DNA of 64,000 nt from Thalassospira sp. MCCC 1A03138 (lineage in GTDB: Bacteria > Pseudomonadota > Alphaproteobacteria > Rhodospirillales > Thalassospiraceae): the NCBI RefSeq assembly GCF_002115785.1, contig NZ_JFJY01000004.1:186001-250000 (forward strand). The letters run 5' to 3'. Shown piece after piece: positions 36,167 to 43,439 of this stretch. Numbering within the stretch: the first letter of the stretch is position 1; each line of letters starts with the position of its first letter. The notes below the pieces were generated by a model. The model made no database searches. It was not told where the DNA came from and saw only the letters and a list, made by a program, of their open reading frames with translations. Both the position numbers and the translations under genes were made by a program.

Positions 36167-36277
36167 CCAAAAGAAACCCGGCAAAACTAACCCGTGTTAG
36201 CAAGCTCAAAGTTCCCATGTGCTAAACCTTTCGATAGCTTGGCGGAAGTTCCGTCGGGCATTGTTAAGGCACCGCGC

Positions 36278-36658
36278 ATGACACAGAAAACAGTCGAAGC
36301 CGACAAAACGGCCACCTCAATTCCCGCACCCATTCTCGAAGTTTTTAACGGACCGATTGCATCGACGGTTAAAAACAATTCCGAGACCATCGCCAATAGC
36401 ATGCAGGTTGTCCCCGCAAGGCTTGGGGAATTTGTCGCTGGCCGGATCAAGGCCAATGTGCAGCTTTACCAGACGTGTCAGGAATGTACGGATTGGTCGG
36501 ACCTGATGGATGCGCAACAAACCTGGCTAAAAGACACCAATGCCGCGTTCGCCGATCAGACCAATACCATCATCGCGATGACCCAATCCCTTTTTGGCCA
36601 GATCGAAATCCCCAAAGGCAAAGTGGAAACAAAAGTTTCCGATAAAGCCCACAAATAA
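36278..36658 (+). CDS. Phasin-like small protein
   Basis: 126 residues from the ATG at 36278 (AAGG 8 bases upstream). It is almost all helical, with no membrane segment. The layout NSMQVVPARLGEFVAGRIKANVQLYQTCQECTDWSDLMDAQQ..W..F.DQTN.I..M is like phasins that coat polyhydroxyalkanoate granules. Homology is judged from pattern only. No PHA synthase or depolymerase gene is near. It lies convergent to the next small gene. Confidence 0.6.
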   Translation: MTQKTVEADKTATSIPAPILEVFNGPIASTVKNNSETIANSMQVVPARLGEFVAGRIKANVQLYQTCQECTDWSDLMDAQQTWLKDTNAAFADQTNTIIAMTQSLFGQIEIPKGKVETKVSDKAHK

Positions 36659-36710
36659 GATCTGACGACATTGGCGATCTTCGATGTAACAGGCATCGAA
36701 ACACATCACG

Positions 36711-36752
36711 AAAAAGGGCGGGATTTTGCGCCATGCAAGATCTCCGCCCGTC
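36711..36752 (-). terminator. Terminator of the minus-strand small gene at 36812
   Basis: The imperfect hairpin GGGCGG..TTGC-GCCAT-GCAA..CCGCCC reads into TTTTT on the minus strand, 60 bp past the stop at 36812. Confidence 0.6.
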
Positions 36753-36811
36753 CGTGTTAAGATATTGAATAATTCTGTCTGGAAAGCATTTGATGAAAAC
36801 CGTCACCCCGA

Positions 36812-37051
36812 CTAAGCGGGATGTCGCACCGAGTTTCCACCTTTTATAATTGCCTTGATCAAATCATGAACGGCCAGGTGATGGGCATCGTCTTTCCCCC
36901 CGGCTTCAACGACGACATGGGCGTTGGCGGCATCTTCAAGAATACCAATAATATCCTTGTCCGTCATCAGACCCATATCTCCCAGACAAAGCAAGAGCGA
37001 CTCACAAATCGAAAGGGCAGCAGCACCTTGAACGCTGTATTGGTCACCCAC
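36812..37051 (-). CDS. Conserved small protein, function unknown
   Basis: 79 residues. The pattern ALSICESLLLCLGDMGLMTDKDIIGILEDAANAH..H.AV.LI..I..GGNSVR recalls a conserved helical family in Rhodospirillales of about 80 residues, so this is taken as a real gene. GAAGG abuts the ATG at 37060 and so cannot serve it. It lies 9 bases before the GTG at 37051, which I take as the start. An intrinsic terminator follows on the same strand. The function is unknown. Confidence 0.6.
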   Translation of the reverse strand: MGDQYSVQGAAALSICESLLLCLGDMGLMTDKDIIGILEDAANAHVVVEAGGKDDAHHLAVHDLIKAIIKGGNSVRHPA

Positions 37052-37167
37052 GTTATTCATCCTTCAAATGATCTTGAATTTATCGCGTCCATGTTGCGCA
37101 ATATGACCCAAAGATTTATCATCATATTTGCAAAGAAGCGTAAACACAGATCAGGATTTTAAAAATA

Positions 37168-37197
37168 TTGACACAATAATTTTGATTATTTTGTCAA
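37168..37197. promoter_or_regulatory. 30-bp inverted repeat at the promoter of the Crp/Fnr gene
   Basis: TTGACACAATAAT and ATTATTTTGTCAA are 13-bp arms with one mismatch around a TTTG centre. The repeat ends 13 bp before the regulator ATG. TTGACA inside it could serve as -35, so a bound protein would block transcription. Autoregulation by the encoded Crp/Fnr protein is a likely explanation. Confidence 0.6.
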
Positions 37198-37210
37198 GAA
37201 AGAAAAATAT

Positions 37211-37945
37211 ATGATTTCCTCTACAGATTTTGTCGTTAAAAAACTAAAATCTTTTATCGACCTGACCGACAATGAAATTTCCGTATTTTCTTCGCTACCA
37301 CACAGATTGATTACGCTGGCCGCCGGTCGCGAAATTGTCCACGAAGGGCAGCGCGCCCATAACGCCTTTATTCTTGTTGATGGCTGGGTCGCATCATACA
37401 AACTGCTGCCCGATGGCACGCGCCAGATCATCGATGTTCAAATTCCCGGTGATTTTCTTGGCCTGCGAAGCCTGTTGCTGCGTACCTCGGATCACAGCTT
37501 CGAAGCCATAACCGATATTACAATCGCCGAAATATCTGCCCAGAACATGATATCCACCTTCTCGAAATCGCCCCGCCTGGCCAGTGCCGTTCTCTGGGCA
37601 GCATCACGCGATGAGGCAATGGTCGTCGAACATCTGGTCAATATCGGCCGCCGGTCCGCGATTGTGCGCACGGCCCACTTCCTGCTGGAACTTGGAAACA
37701 GATTGAATCTGATCGGGGTTGGCACCAAACACACCTATCCCTGCCCGCTGTCACAGTACCTTCTGGCCGATGCATTGGGGCTAAGCGCGATCCATATCAA
37801 CCGTGTCCTTCGCCAGTTGCGCGAACAGGATCTGATGACCTTCCAGAAGGGGATCGTGCATTTCAAAAATCTTGAAAAACTGATCGCACTTGCCGATTTT
37901 CAGGTCGGCTACCTTGATCAGGACGAACCGATCATCAGGCACTGA
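37211..37945 (+). CDS. Crp/Fnr family transcriptional regulator
   Basis: 244 residues. The cyclic-nucleotide-binding fold spans about 20-130 (REIVHEGQRAHNAFILVDGWVASYKLLPDGTRQIIDVQIPGDFLG), then a long dimer helix and a winged helix at about 165-225 (PLSQYLLADALGLSAIHINRVLRQLREQDLMTFQ). It lacks the N-terminal cysteine cluster of FNR, and the cAMP arginine-serine pair is not evident, so the signal is unknown. A large palindrome lies just upstream. It is probably tied to stress or redox control of the nearby small genes, but this is inference. Confidence 0.9.
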   Translation: MISSTDFVVKKLKSFIDLTDNEISVFSSLPHRLITLAAGREIVHEGQRAHNAFILVDGWVASYKLLPDGTRQIIDVQIPGDFLGLRSLLLRTSDHSFEAITDITIAEISAQNMISTFSKSPRLASAVLWAASRDEAMVVEHLVNIGRRSAIVRTAHFLLELGNRLNLIGVGTKHTYPCPLSQYLLADALGLSAIHINRVLRQLREQDLMTFQKGIVHFKNLEKLIALADFQVGYLDQDEPIIRH

Positions 37946-37981
37946 CATCGGTCGTCCCGGGCATAGATCGCCTTCATGCGA

Positions 37982-38200
37982 TCAAAACACCTTGCCCGCC
38001 ATCCACGCATCGACATCCTTTGTCGCCTGCTCTTCGGAAAGGCTGGCACGGACCTTGATCATATTGCAAAGCTGCCCTTTGGTCCGGATGGTCGAAAGAT
38101 CATAATGCGTCAGGAATTCCCAATGCTTCTGCGCATCTCGCAGATATCCCTTTTTGCGGTCAACAACTTCGGCTGTTTCGTTACCCTGAAAACCAAACAT
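37982..38200 (-). CDS. CsbD-like small stress protein
   Basis: 72 residues from the ATG at 38200 with a strong AAGGAGAG 7 bases upstream; the longer frame has none. The core W-x2-LT-x2-DL-x2-I-x3-(G/Q)LC-x2-I-x6-S-x3-A-x3-V-x2-W is seen in QKHWEFLTHYDLSTIRTKGQ..IKVRASLSEEQATKDVDAWMAG, matching the CsbD pattern. CsbD proteins are general-stress induced and of unknown activity. It converges with the Crp/Fnr gene. Confidence 0.7.
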   Translation of the reverse strand: MFGFQGNETAEVVDRKKGYLRDAQKHWEFLTHYDLSTIRTKGQLCNMIKVRASLSEEQATKDVDAWMAGKVF

Positions 38201-38306
38201 TTCCGCTCTCCTTTTTGTGATCGTCTTGAATTCCAAAATGAAATGAAAGAGCCGGACAGGCCGAATGAACCGGGCCAGAATACACCAGCAAAAAACACGG
38301 GAAACC

Positions 38307-38687
38307 TCAACGCATAACCGTTGCAAATGGCGACCTGGCTGGTGAAGACCGGTTTGCACGGCGGATATCGCTCATCAATCGCAATTCCTGCTCGGAAACA
38401 TCGCTGTCAAACATCGTCAGTTCCTCGGCTGCGATATCATCCATCATCAAGGCAAGCTCAAGCTCCTCAAGACAGACCTGAATGGAAACCCGGGCATCAT
38501 TCGAAGCCGGCTCCCCATTGAGGTGCAAAAGCGTTAGCAACGGGATATAAGTGACGAAACAGTCCCCCGCCTCCAACTCCTCATAGGTTTCAACACAATA
38601 GACCCCCGCTGGCAGGCTGCGCACCCGTCCGGCCAAATGAAACGGATGTCTGAAACAGTAAACCTTTCGGATCGTGCGGACACTCAT
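38307..38687 (-). CDS. Small conserved protein of a two-member local family (copy 1)
   Basis: 126 residues from the ATG at 38687 with GGAGG 6 bases upstream. The N-terminal half shares VRT..K.Y.F.HPFHL.G....PAG.Y.VET.EE...G..FV with the gene at 39810. The C-terminal half is acidic and differs. The family is seen in many alphaproteobacteria and its function is unknown. It has no signal peptide or membrane helix. Confidence 0.72.
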   Translation of the reverse strand: MSVRTIRKVYCFRHPFHLAGRVRSLPAGVYCVETYEELEAGDCFVTYIPLLTLLHLNGEPASNDARVSIQVCLEELELALMMDDIAAEELTMFDSDVSEQELRLMSDIRRANRSSPARSPFATVMR

Positions 38688-38803
38688 GGAAGCCTCCTGT
38701 ATTCTCAAGTCAAACCCTGCTCTTGCGTCATGGCCAGTTAGAAAAAAACCACCCCGACGGAACGCCGGGATGGGAGATGTCAATAGGGGTAGGACATCAA
38801 AGT

Positions 38804-39007
38804 TCAGTTCAAAGCTTTGGTCGCTGCGTCGAGCGATTTGAAGCAATCAGGGTCGTTCTTGGCTTTGTGGGCCGTTTCGGCTGCCTGATAATGCTTCAAC
38901 GCCGCTTCTTTTTTCGGACCGGAAGGCGCCTTATCCCAGGCAGCCTTGACAGTCTTCATTTTCTCGGCAGCGGACTGCCCTGAACTCTGTTGTTCTTTCA
39001 TAGCCAT
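38804..39007 (-). CDS. Small helical Lys/Ala-rich protein
   Basis: 67 residues from the ATG at 39007 (AAGG 4 bases upstream; a second ATG is two codons on). The sequence is highly charged and helical (AAEKMKTVKAAWDKAP, KKEAALKHYQAAETAHKAKN). It is not recognised with certainty. It lies in a group of small minus-strand genes with CsbD-like and DUF3309 products that look stress related. Confidence 0.6.
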   Translation of the reverse strand: MAMKEQQSSGQSAAEKMKTVKAAWDKAPSGPKKEAALKHYQAAETAHKAKNDPDCFKSLDAATKALN

Positions 39008-39212
39008 TGACCTTAAGTCTTGGTTTCGTAAGGGCAATATAGGGGGACTTGTCTTGAGCATCGGGGGTCCGACTTTGGGCGACAAGGATTGTCCTAGCAA
39101 AACCGAATTTGAATAACTGAACATTCAGCATTCATGATCACTTTTAACCGAAATCCCAAAAGACAGAACTAACCTCTGTTTACTTCGGCCAAAATTTTAT
39201 ATCGTCATTACA

Positions 39213-39383
39213 TTAGAAAAATAGCTGAACATCATTTGTGAATGACACGCCAGCGATAATGACAATCAACACAAGTATGATCGAACAGGGGAAATACCCC
39301 CACCTGCGACTAAAAGACCAGATCGGCATGGTCACGACAAATATCGATCCCAAAATCATCAGTATCAGGAAGGTAAGCGACAT
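39213..39383 (-). CDS. DUF3309 family small membrane protein
   Basis: 56 residues from the ATG at 39383 with GAGGG 4-5 bases upstream. Two hydrophobic segments flank the family motif P-x-W-x-(F/Y)-S-x2-WGY in MPIWSFSRRWGYFP, which defines DUF3309. A typical -10 TATAAT is seen at 39457-39462 on the minus strand. The family function is unknown. The DNA here is clearly more A/T-rich than the surroundings. Confidence 0.8.
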   Translation of the reverse strand: MSLTFLILMILGSIFVVTMPIWSFSRRWGYFPCSIILVLIVIIAGVSFTNDVQLFF

Positions 39384-39809
39384 GATGCCCTCGTTGTATC
39401 GAGTTGCCGCCAAGATAAAGTACCTGTCCAAGCGGGGAAAATTTCGTCTTTTCATGATTATACAAAATTAAAATCCACGCACTGATCTGTGTTTGCTTAC
39501 GCAATGAAAAATAAAAATAGACCAATAGATACAAAATTCGGATCAGCGTATAATAATAATCAAAACAAAACGCAAAGTGTGAAAATAAATGAAAATATCT
39601 CCTAACAATATATTCCACACACTCGAAACAAAATCAAATCTTCCTCTTGAAGGTTGCCCGTTCAGTACGCCGACACCTTTGCCAAGGAAAGAACCGGACG
39701 AAGGATATCCTCTGCGCTCGTAAAATGATTTTGCCTTCCCCACCGACGAATGCCCCGCACCATCGGACAAAAGTCATAGCCGGGGCCATCGCAAATGGAG
39801 CCTCATGAC
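39384..39809. other. 426-bp A/T-rich intergenic region
   Basis: This holds the upstream regions of the DUF3309 gene (minus) and of the small gene at 39810 (plus). One short plus-strand frame at 39589-39723 (44 residues, starting MKISPNNIFHTLE) has no ribosome binding site and is not called. The strong A/T bias from 39460 to 39640 differs from the rest of the window. Confidence 0.4.
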
Positions 39810-40175
39810 ATGACGACCGTCAGAACAACCCAGAAAACATATGCCTTCCACCATCCCTTCCATCTGAAAGGCTTCGATCACAGTTTCCCGGCTGGTTCGT
39901 ACAATGTTGAAACCGAAGAAGAAATGCTCGAAGGGCTGTCTTTCGTATCCAACAAACGGATCGGAACCACGCTGCATATGCTTCGAACGGCAACCACCCT
40001 CATTGAACCGAAAATCTTCAATATCGACCCGCGCGATCTTGACCTTGCCGTGCTTCGTGATCGCCATCAATGCGCCGAAGAAACCGGATTGTCAGACGCA
40101 CCATCAATGATGTCACGCGTCGACAAGCTGGCAATAGAAAGAGGCGAAAACGAAGGCATGACGTCCCGTAAATAG
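39810..40175 (+). CDS. Small conserved protein of a two-member local family (copy 2)
   Basis: 121 residues from the ATG at 39810 (GGAG 9 bases upstream). It shares its first 60 residues in pattern with the gene at 38307: VRTTQKTYAFHHPFHLKG, then FPAGSYNVETEEEMLEGLSFV. After that come a TTLHMLRTA segment and a basic tail. The two copies lie in opposite orientation 1.1 kb apart. The function is unknown. Confidence 0.72.
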   Translation: MTTVRTTQKTYAFHHPFHLKGFDHSFPAGSYNVETEEEMLEGLSFVSNKRIGTTLHMLRTATTLIEPKIFNIDPRDLDLAVLRDRHQCAEETGLSDAPSMMSRVDKLAIERGENEGMTSRK

Positions 40176-40222
40176 GAGCCCAAAGGCACCATCTGCCGCG
40201 CCTCTGAATACGCCCAAAAGAC

Positions 40223-40256
40223 AAAACACCGCCCAGTGATACGGGCGGTGTTTTGC
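40223..40256. terminator. Bidirectional terminator
   Basis: The perfect 12-bp stem AAAACACCGCCC/GGGCGGTGTTTT with an 8-base loop lies between convergent genes. Confidence 0.88.
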
Positions 40257-40292
40257 TTTGCACAGGCCATAGTCGAAACCAGCATTTATAAC

Positions 40293-41204
40293 CTAGCTGG
40301 TCGCCGATGCCCGCCGATCCGCTGGCCGTGCCGGGCGCACAAGGAACGTTCCCGCCACCACACAGCCCAGTGTCACGATCAGTTCCGGTCGCAATGTTTC
40401 CCCCAAAAGCAACGTACCCCCCGCAAGACTGGTCAGGGCCATGACATAGCCGATCTGGCTCAGGAATACCGGGCCTGCCACGCGCTGCAATTCGAAATGA
40501 CAGATATACATCATGCTGGCGACCGCCATCTGAACCCCGATGATCAGCCACGCCATGGCATTGCCGAAATCGGGCACATGCAACCGATCACGACCGGTTT
40601 CAAACACAAGACACAGGATCGCACTGAGCAGCATCATCCCCGATGCCAGTGTCAGGGGCGATGCCCCTTTTGGCCATGCCACCGTCCGGTACACATTGCC
40701 AATCGCCAGACTGACCGGGATCAGCGCCGCAATCAGCAGATAAACCAGAAGGGTGCTATCGGGTGCACTGATCTGCGGCACATACAAAAACAGCACACCG
40801 CAAAAACCGACCATCAACCCCATCAGGCGCTTGAATTGCGCGGTTTCAATCCCGATCCCCATCGAAATCAGATAGGTCATCAGCGGTGGAAGCGCGGTAA
40901 ACACACCGGCCATTGATGCCCCGATATAGGGAACCATGAAATAGCCAAGCCCCATCGGAAACGCCAGACTGACCAGACCGGCGACAAAATAATACCGGAT
41001 ATATTTGCCCCGCAGCGGCGGCAAACCACCCCGCCCGACCGACAATATCGCCAGTATCAATCCCGCGCCAAGACACTGCCAGAACAGATAGGAAAGGGCG
41101 GGAATACCTTCCTGCGCGGCAACCTTTGACAGCAGGATGGAACTGCCGCCCATCGTTCCGGAACCAATCAGCAATAAAACAGGTTTGAGCCAGGTGGCCC
41201 TCAT
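40293..41204 (-). CDS. DMT superfamily (EamA) transporter
   Basis: 303 residues with ten hydrophobic segments in two EamA halves. The pattern GGSSILLSKVAAQEGIPALSYLFWQ in the first helix, and the second-half start VASMMYICHFELQRVAGPVFLSQIG, are typical of drug/metabolite exporters. AAGGAT lies 9 bases before the ATG. It is divergent from a LysR gene with a palindrome between them, the usual arrangement for a regulated exporter. The substrate is unknown. Confidence 0.9.
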   Translation of the reverse strand: MRATWLKPVLLLIGSGTMGGSSILLSKVAAQEGIPALSYLFWQCLGAGLILAILSVGRGGLPPLRGKYIRYYFVAGLVSLAFPMGLGYFMVPYIGASMAGVFTALPPLMTYLISMGIGIETAQFKRLMGLMVGFCGVLFLYVPQISAPDSTLLVYLLIAALIPVSLAIGNVYRTVAWPKGASPLTLASGMMLLSAILCLVFETGRDRLHVPDFGNAMAWLIIGVQMAVASMMYICHFELQRVAGPVFLSQIGYVMALTSLAGGTLLLGETLRPELIVTLGCVVAGTFLVRPARPADRRASATS

Positions 41205-41318
41205 GGTCTTGATCCTTCCTCGGGCCGGCGCGAATATGTGGGGCGCGCGGGCAATTTCAATTTTGGTGAAACTAACACAACATTACCAGTCGATCTTGCC
41301 GGTATTTGATCGTAGTTT

Positions 41319-41335
41319 ATTTCCAATATGGAAAT
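41319..41335. promoter_or_regulatory. LysR-type operator between the DMT and LysR genes
   Basis: ATTTCCA-ATA-TGGAAAT is a perfect 7-bp inverted repeat and fits the T-N11-A LysR box. It lies 36 bp before the LysR ATG and 115 bp before the exporter ATG. Confidence 0.5.
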
Positions 41336-41370
41336 TATAGGGTTATTTGACCGGAATACGGGGAACAGGA

Positions 41371-42279
41371 ATGGACCGTCTGCGCGCACTGGAATGTTTT
41401 CGTAAAATCGCCGAACGCGGCACATTTGCCGCCGCCGCCCGCGAACTCAACATGACGCCGGGCTCGATGACCAAGCATATCAACGCGCTTGAAGATCAAC
41501 TTGGCGTGCAACTGATCGCGCGCACCACACGCCGCATGAGCCTGACCGAAGCCGGCGAAACCTATCTTGGCCGGATTACCGGCATTCTTGATGACATGAC
41601 CGATGCCGATGAAACCGTGCGTGATCTTAACGACGGGCCGCGCGGACGGGTGCGTATCGCCGCTCCCATGTCGTTTGGCATCCGGCAACTGTCGCCGATG
41701 ATTGCCGAAATGATTGATGCCTATCCCGAACTGACCATCGAACTTGAACTCAATGACAAGGTCGTCGATCTGGTGGACGAAGGATTTGACATCGCCCTTC
41801 GGATCAGTGAATCACTGCCCAATTCAAGCCTTATTGCCCGGCGATTATGCGGCTATTCTAGAGTCTTATGCGCAAGCCCCGCCTATATTGCCAAATCACC
41901 CCCGCTGACCAGACCCGAGGATCTGTTGCACCACAACTGCTTTGTTTACACCAATGACGGTCGTCCGGGTTTCTGGACCTTTCTTGATGGTGAACATGAA
42001 CGCAGCGTTCAGGTCAAAGGCCGCTTTTATGTCAATAGCAGCCTTGCGAAGCGCGACGCACTGCTGCAAGGTTGCGGCATCACGCTGACACCGCGTCTGG
42101 TTGTCGACGATTTACTGCAAGACGGCAGGCTTGTCAGTCTTCTGGATGATTTCGCCCCGCGCGAGCTGGGCCTTTATGCTATATGTGCACCGCAACGTCA
42201 TAAACTGCGTAAAATCAGGACCGTGATCGATTTCATGGTGCGGAAATTGCGCGTCAATAATGATCAGAGCATTCGATGA
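41371..42279 (+). CDS. LysR family transcriptional regulator
   Basis: 302 residues from the ATG at 41371 (GGGGA 6 bases upstream). The winged helix-turn-helix is at about 1-60 (MDRLRALECFRKIAERGTFAAAARELNMTPGSMTKHINALEDQLG), and the effector domain at about 85-295 starts GRVRIAAPMSFG. It is the CrgA/DmlR-like class. It is divergent from a DMT transporter and overlaps the lipid A deacylase gene by four bases (ATGA), so it may control both. Confidence 0.92.
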   Translation: MDRLRALECFRKIAERGTFAAAARELNMTPGSMTKHINALEDQLGVQLIARTTRRMSLTEAGETYLGRITGILDDMTDADETVRDLNDGPRGRVRIAAPMSFGIRQLSPMIAEMIDAYPELTIELELNDKVVDLVDEGFDIALRISESLPNSSLIARRLCGYSRVLCASPAYIAKSPPLTRPEDLLHHNCFVYTNDGRPGFWTFLDGEHERSVQVKGRFYVNSSLAKRDALLQGCGITLTPRLVVDDLLQDGRLVSLLDDFAPRELGLYAICAPQRHKLRKIRTVIDFMVRKLRVNNDQSIR

Positions 42280-43361
42280 CATCGCCCAAAACCATTTCGA
42301 AAAACCTTCTGGCATCACTGCCCGTCCTTGGTGTTCTGACCCTGGCAAACATCGCCCATGCCCAGCAAAACACCGCATCCGGTCCGCAATCGACCCGCAC
42401 CCCCGATGATAAATGGGGTGTGTCGCTATCGGTTGAAAACGATCTGTTCACCAAGAACAATCAGGACCAGCATTACACCAATGGTGTCCGGCTTGCCTTC
42501 GTTTCCCCCGAAGACAACGCGCCAGAACCGGTGCTCAGTGCGGCCAAGGCCGTGCCGTTTTTCGCCTCAAACGGCCGCATCCGCACCAGCTATGCCATCG
42601 GGCAAAGCATGTATACGCCAAACGACATCACCATTGCCGAAAACCAGCCCAATGACCGCCCGTGGGCTGGTTTGCTTTATGGCAGTGTCGGGCTTCTGTC
42701 CGATACCGGCCTGCAGCGCGAAGAAGAAAGCAACTATTCGCGCATCGACACACTTGAACTGACTCTTGGCGTCGTCGGCCCGGCATCATTTGCCGACAAT
42801 ACCCAGAAAGTCGTTCATAAAATGATCGACAGCCCTGACCCCCAAGGCTGGGACAACCAGATTAAAAACGAACCGATCGTCAACCTTGCCTATGAACGCA
42901 AATACAGAAGCTGGTTCGAAGGCGACGTGCTTGGCCTTGAATATGACGCCACCCCGCATGCGGGTTTCATGCTGGGTAACGCTTACACCAATGCTGAACT
43001 TGGCACCATGTTCCGGCTGGGGTTTGACCTGCCGGCCGATTACGGCCCGCCGCGCATCCGCCCCAGCCTGCCGGGTTCGGACTTCTTTGCGCCCGACACG
43101 CGCGGCTTCCCCGTCAGCGGTTATCTGTTTGCCGGGGCTGCGGGCCGCTGGGTGCTGCGCGACATCACCCTTGATGGCAACACATTCCGCGACAGCAATT
43201 CCATCGACAAGGAACCGCTGGTCGGCGATCTGCAAATCGGTTTCGCCATCATCGTCGGACAGGCCCGCTTCACCTACACCCACGTCTATCGTACCGCCGA
43301 ATTCGAAGGCCAGGACAAGGGCGATCAGTTCGGATCGCTGTCCATGTCCGTCCGTTTCTGA
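42276..43361 (+). CDS. LpxR-like lipid A deacylase (DUF2219), outer membrane
   Basis: 361 residues with a signal peptide cleaved after AHA (about residue 29) and a beta-barrel C-terminus ending in the aromatic residue F (SLSMSVRF). LpxR removes the 3'-acyloxyacyl chain of lipid A. The family start WGVSLSVENDLFTKNNQDQHYTNG holds the conserved Asn-Asp pair and Tyr-Thr-Asn. NDRPWAGLLYGSVGL and GWDNQIKNEP are also typical. Translation is coupled to the LysR gene through a 4-bp overlap. Activity on lipid A is inferred from family. Confidence 0.85.
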   Translation: MTSPKTISKNLLASLPVLGVLTLANIAHAQQNTASGPQSTRTPDDKWGVSLSVENDLFTKNNQDQHYTNGVRLAFVSPEDNAPEPVLSAAKAVPFFASNGRIRTSYAIGQSMYTPNDITIAENQPNDRPWAGLLYGSVGLLSDTGLQREEESNYSRIDTLELTLGVVGPASFADNTQKVVHKMIDSPDPQGWDNQIKNEPIVNLAYERKYRSWFEGDVLGLEYDATPHAGFMLGNAYTNAELGTMFRLGFDLPADYGPPRIRPSLPGSDFFAPDTRGFPVSGYLFAGAAGRWVLRDITLDGNTFRDSNSIDKEPLVGDLQIGFAIIVGQARFTYTHVYRTAEFEGQDKGDQFGSLSMSVRF

Positions 43362-43383
43362 TCCGATAGCCGATATTACCGCT

Positions 43384-43411
43384 CAAAAAACGGGGCCACT
43401 TTGGCCCCGTC
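43384..43411 (-). terminator. Terminator of the FAD oxidase gene
   Basis: The stem CGGGGCCA/TGGCCCCG reads into TTTTTT on the minus strand. On the plus strand the T-run is poor, so it serves mainly the gene ending at 43440. Confidence 0.78.
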
Positions 43412-43439
43412 TTGCATTCATCTGACAGGTCGGACGATC

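Noticed and set aside
39589-39723. Short plus-strand frame of 44 residues
   Set aside because: No ribosome binding site, A/T-rich DNA and no recognisable pattern.
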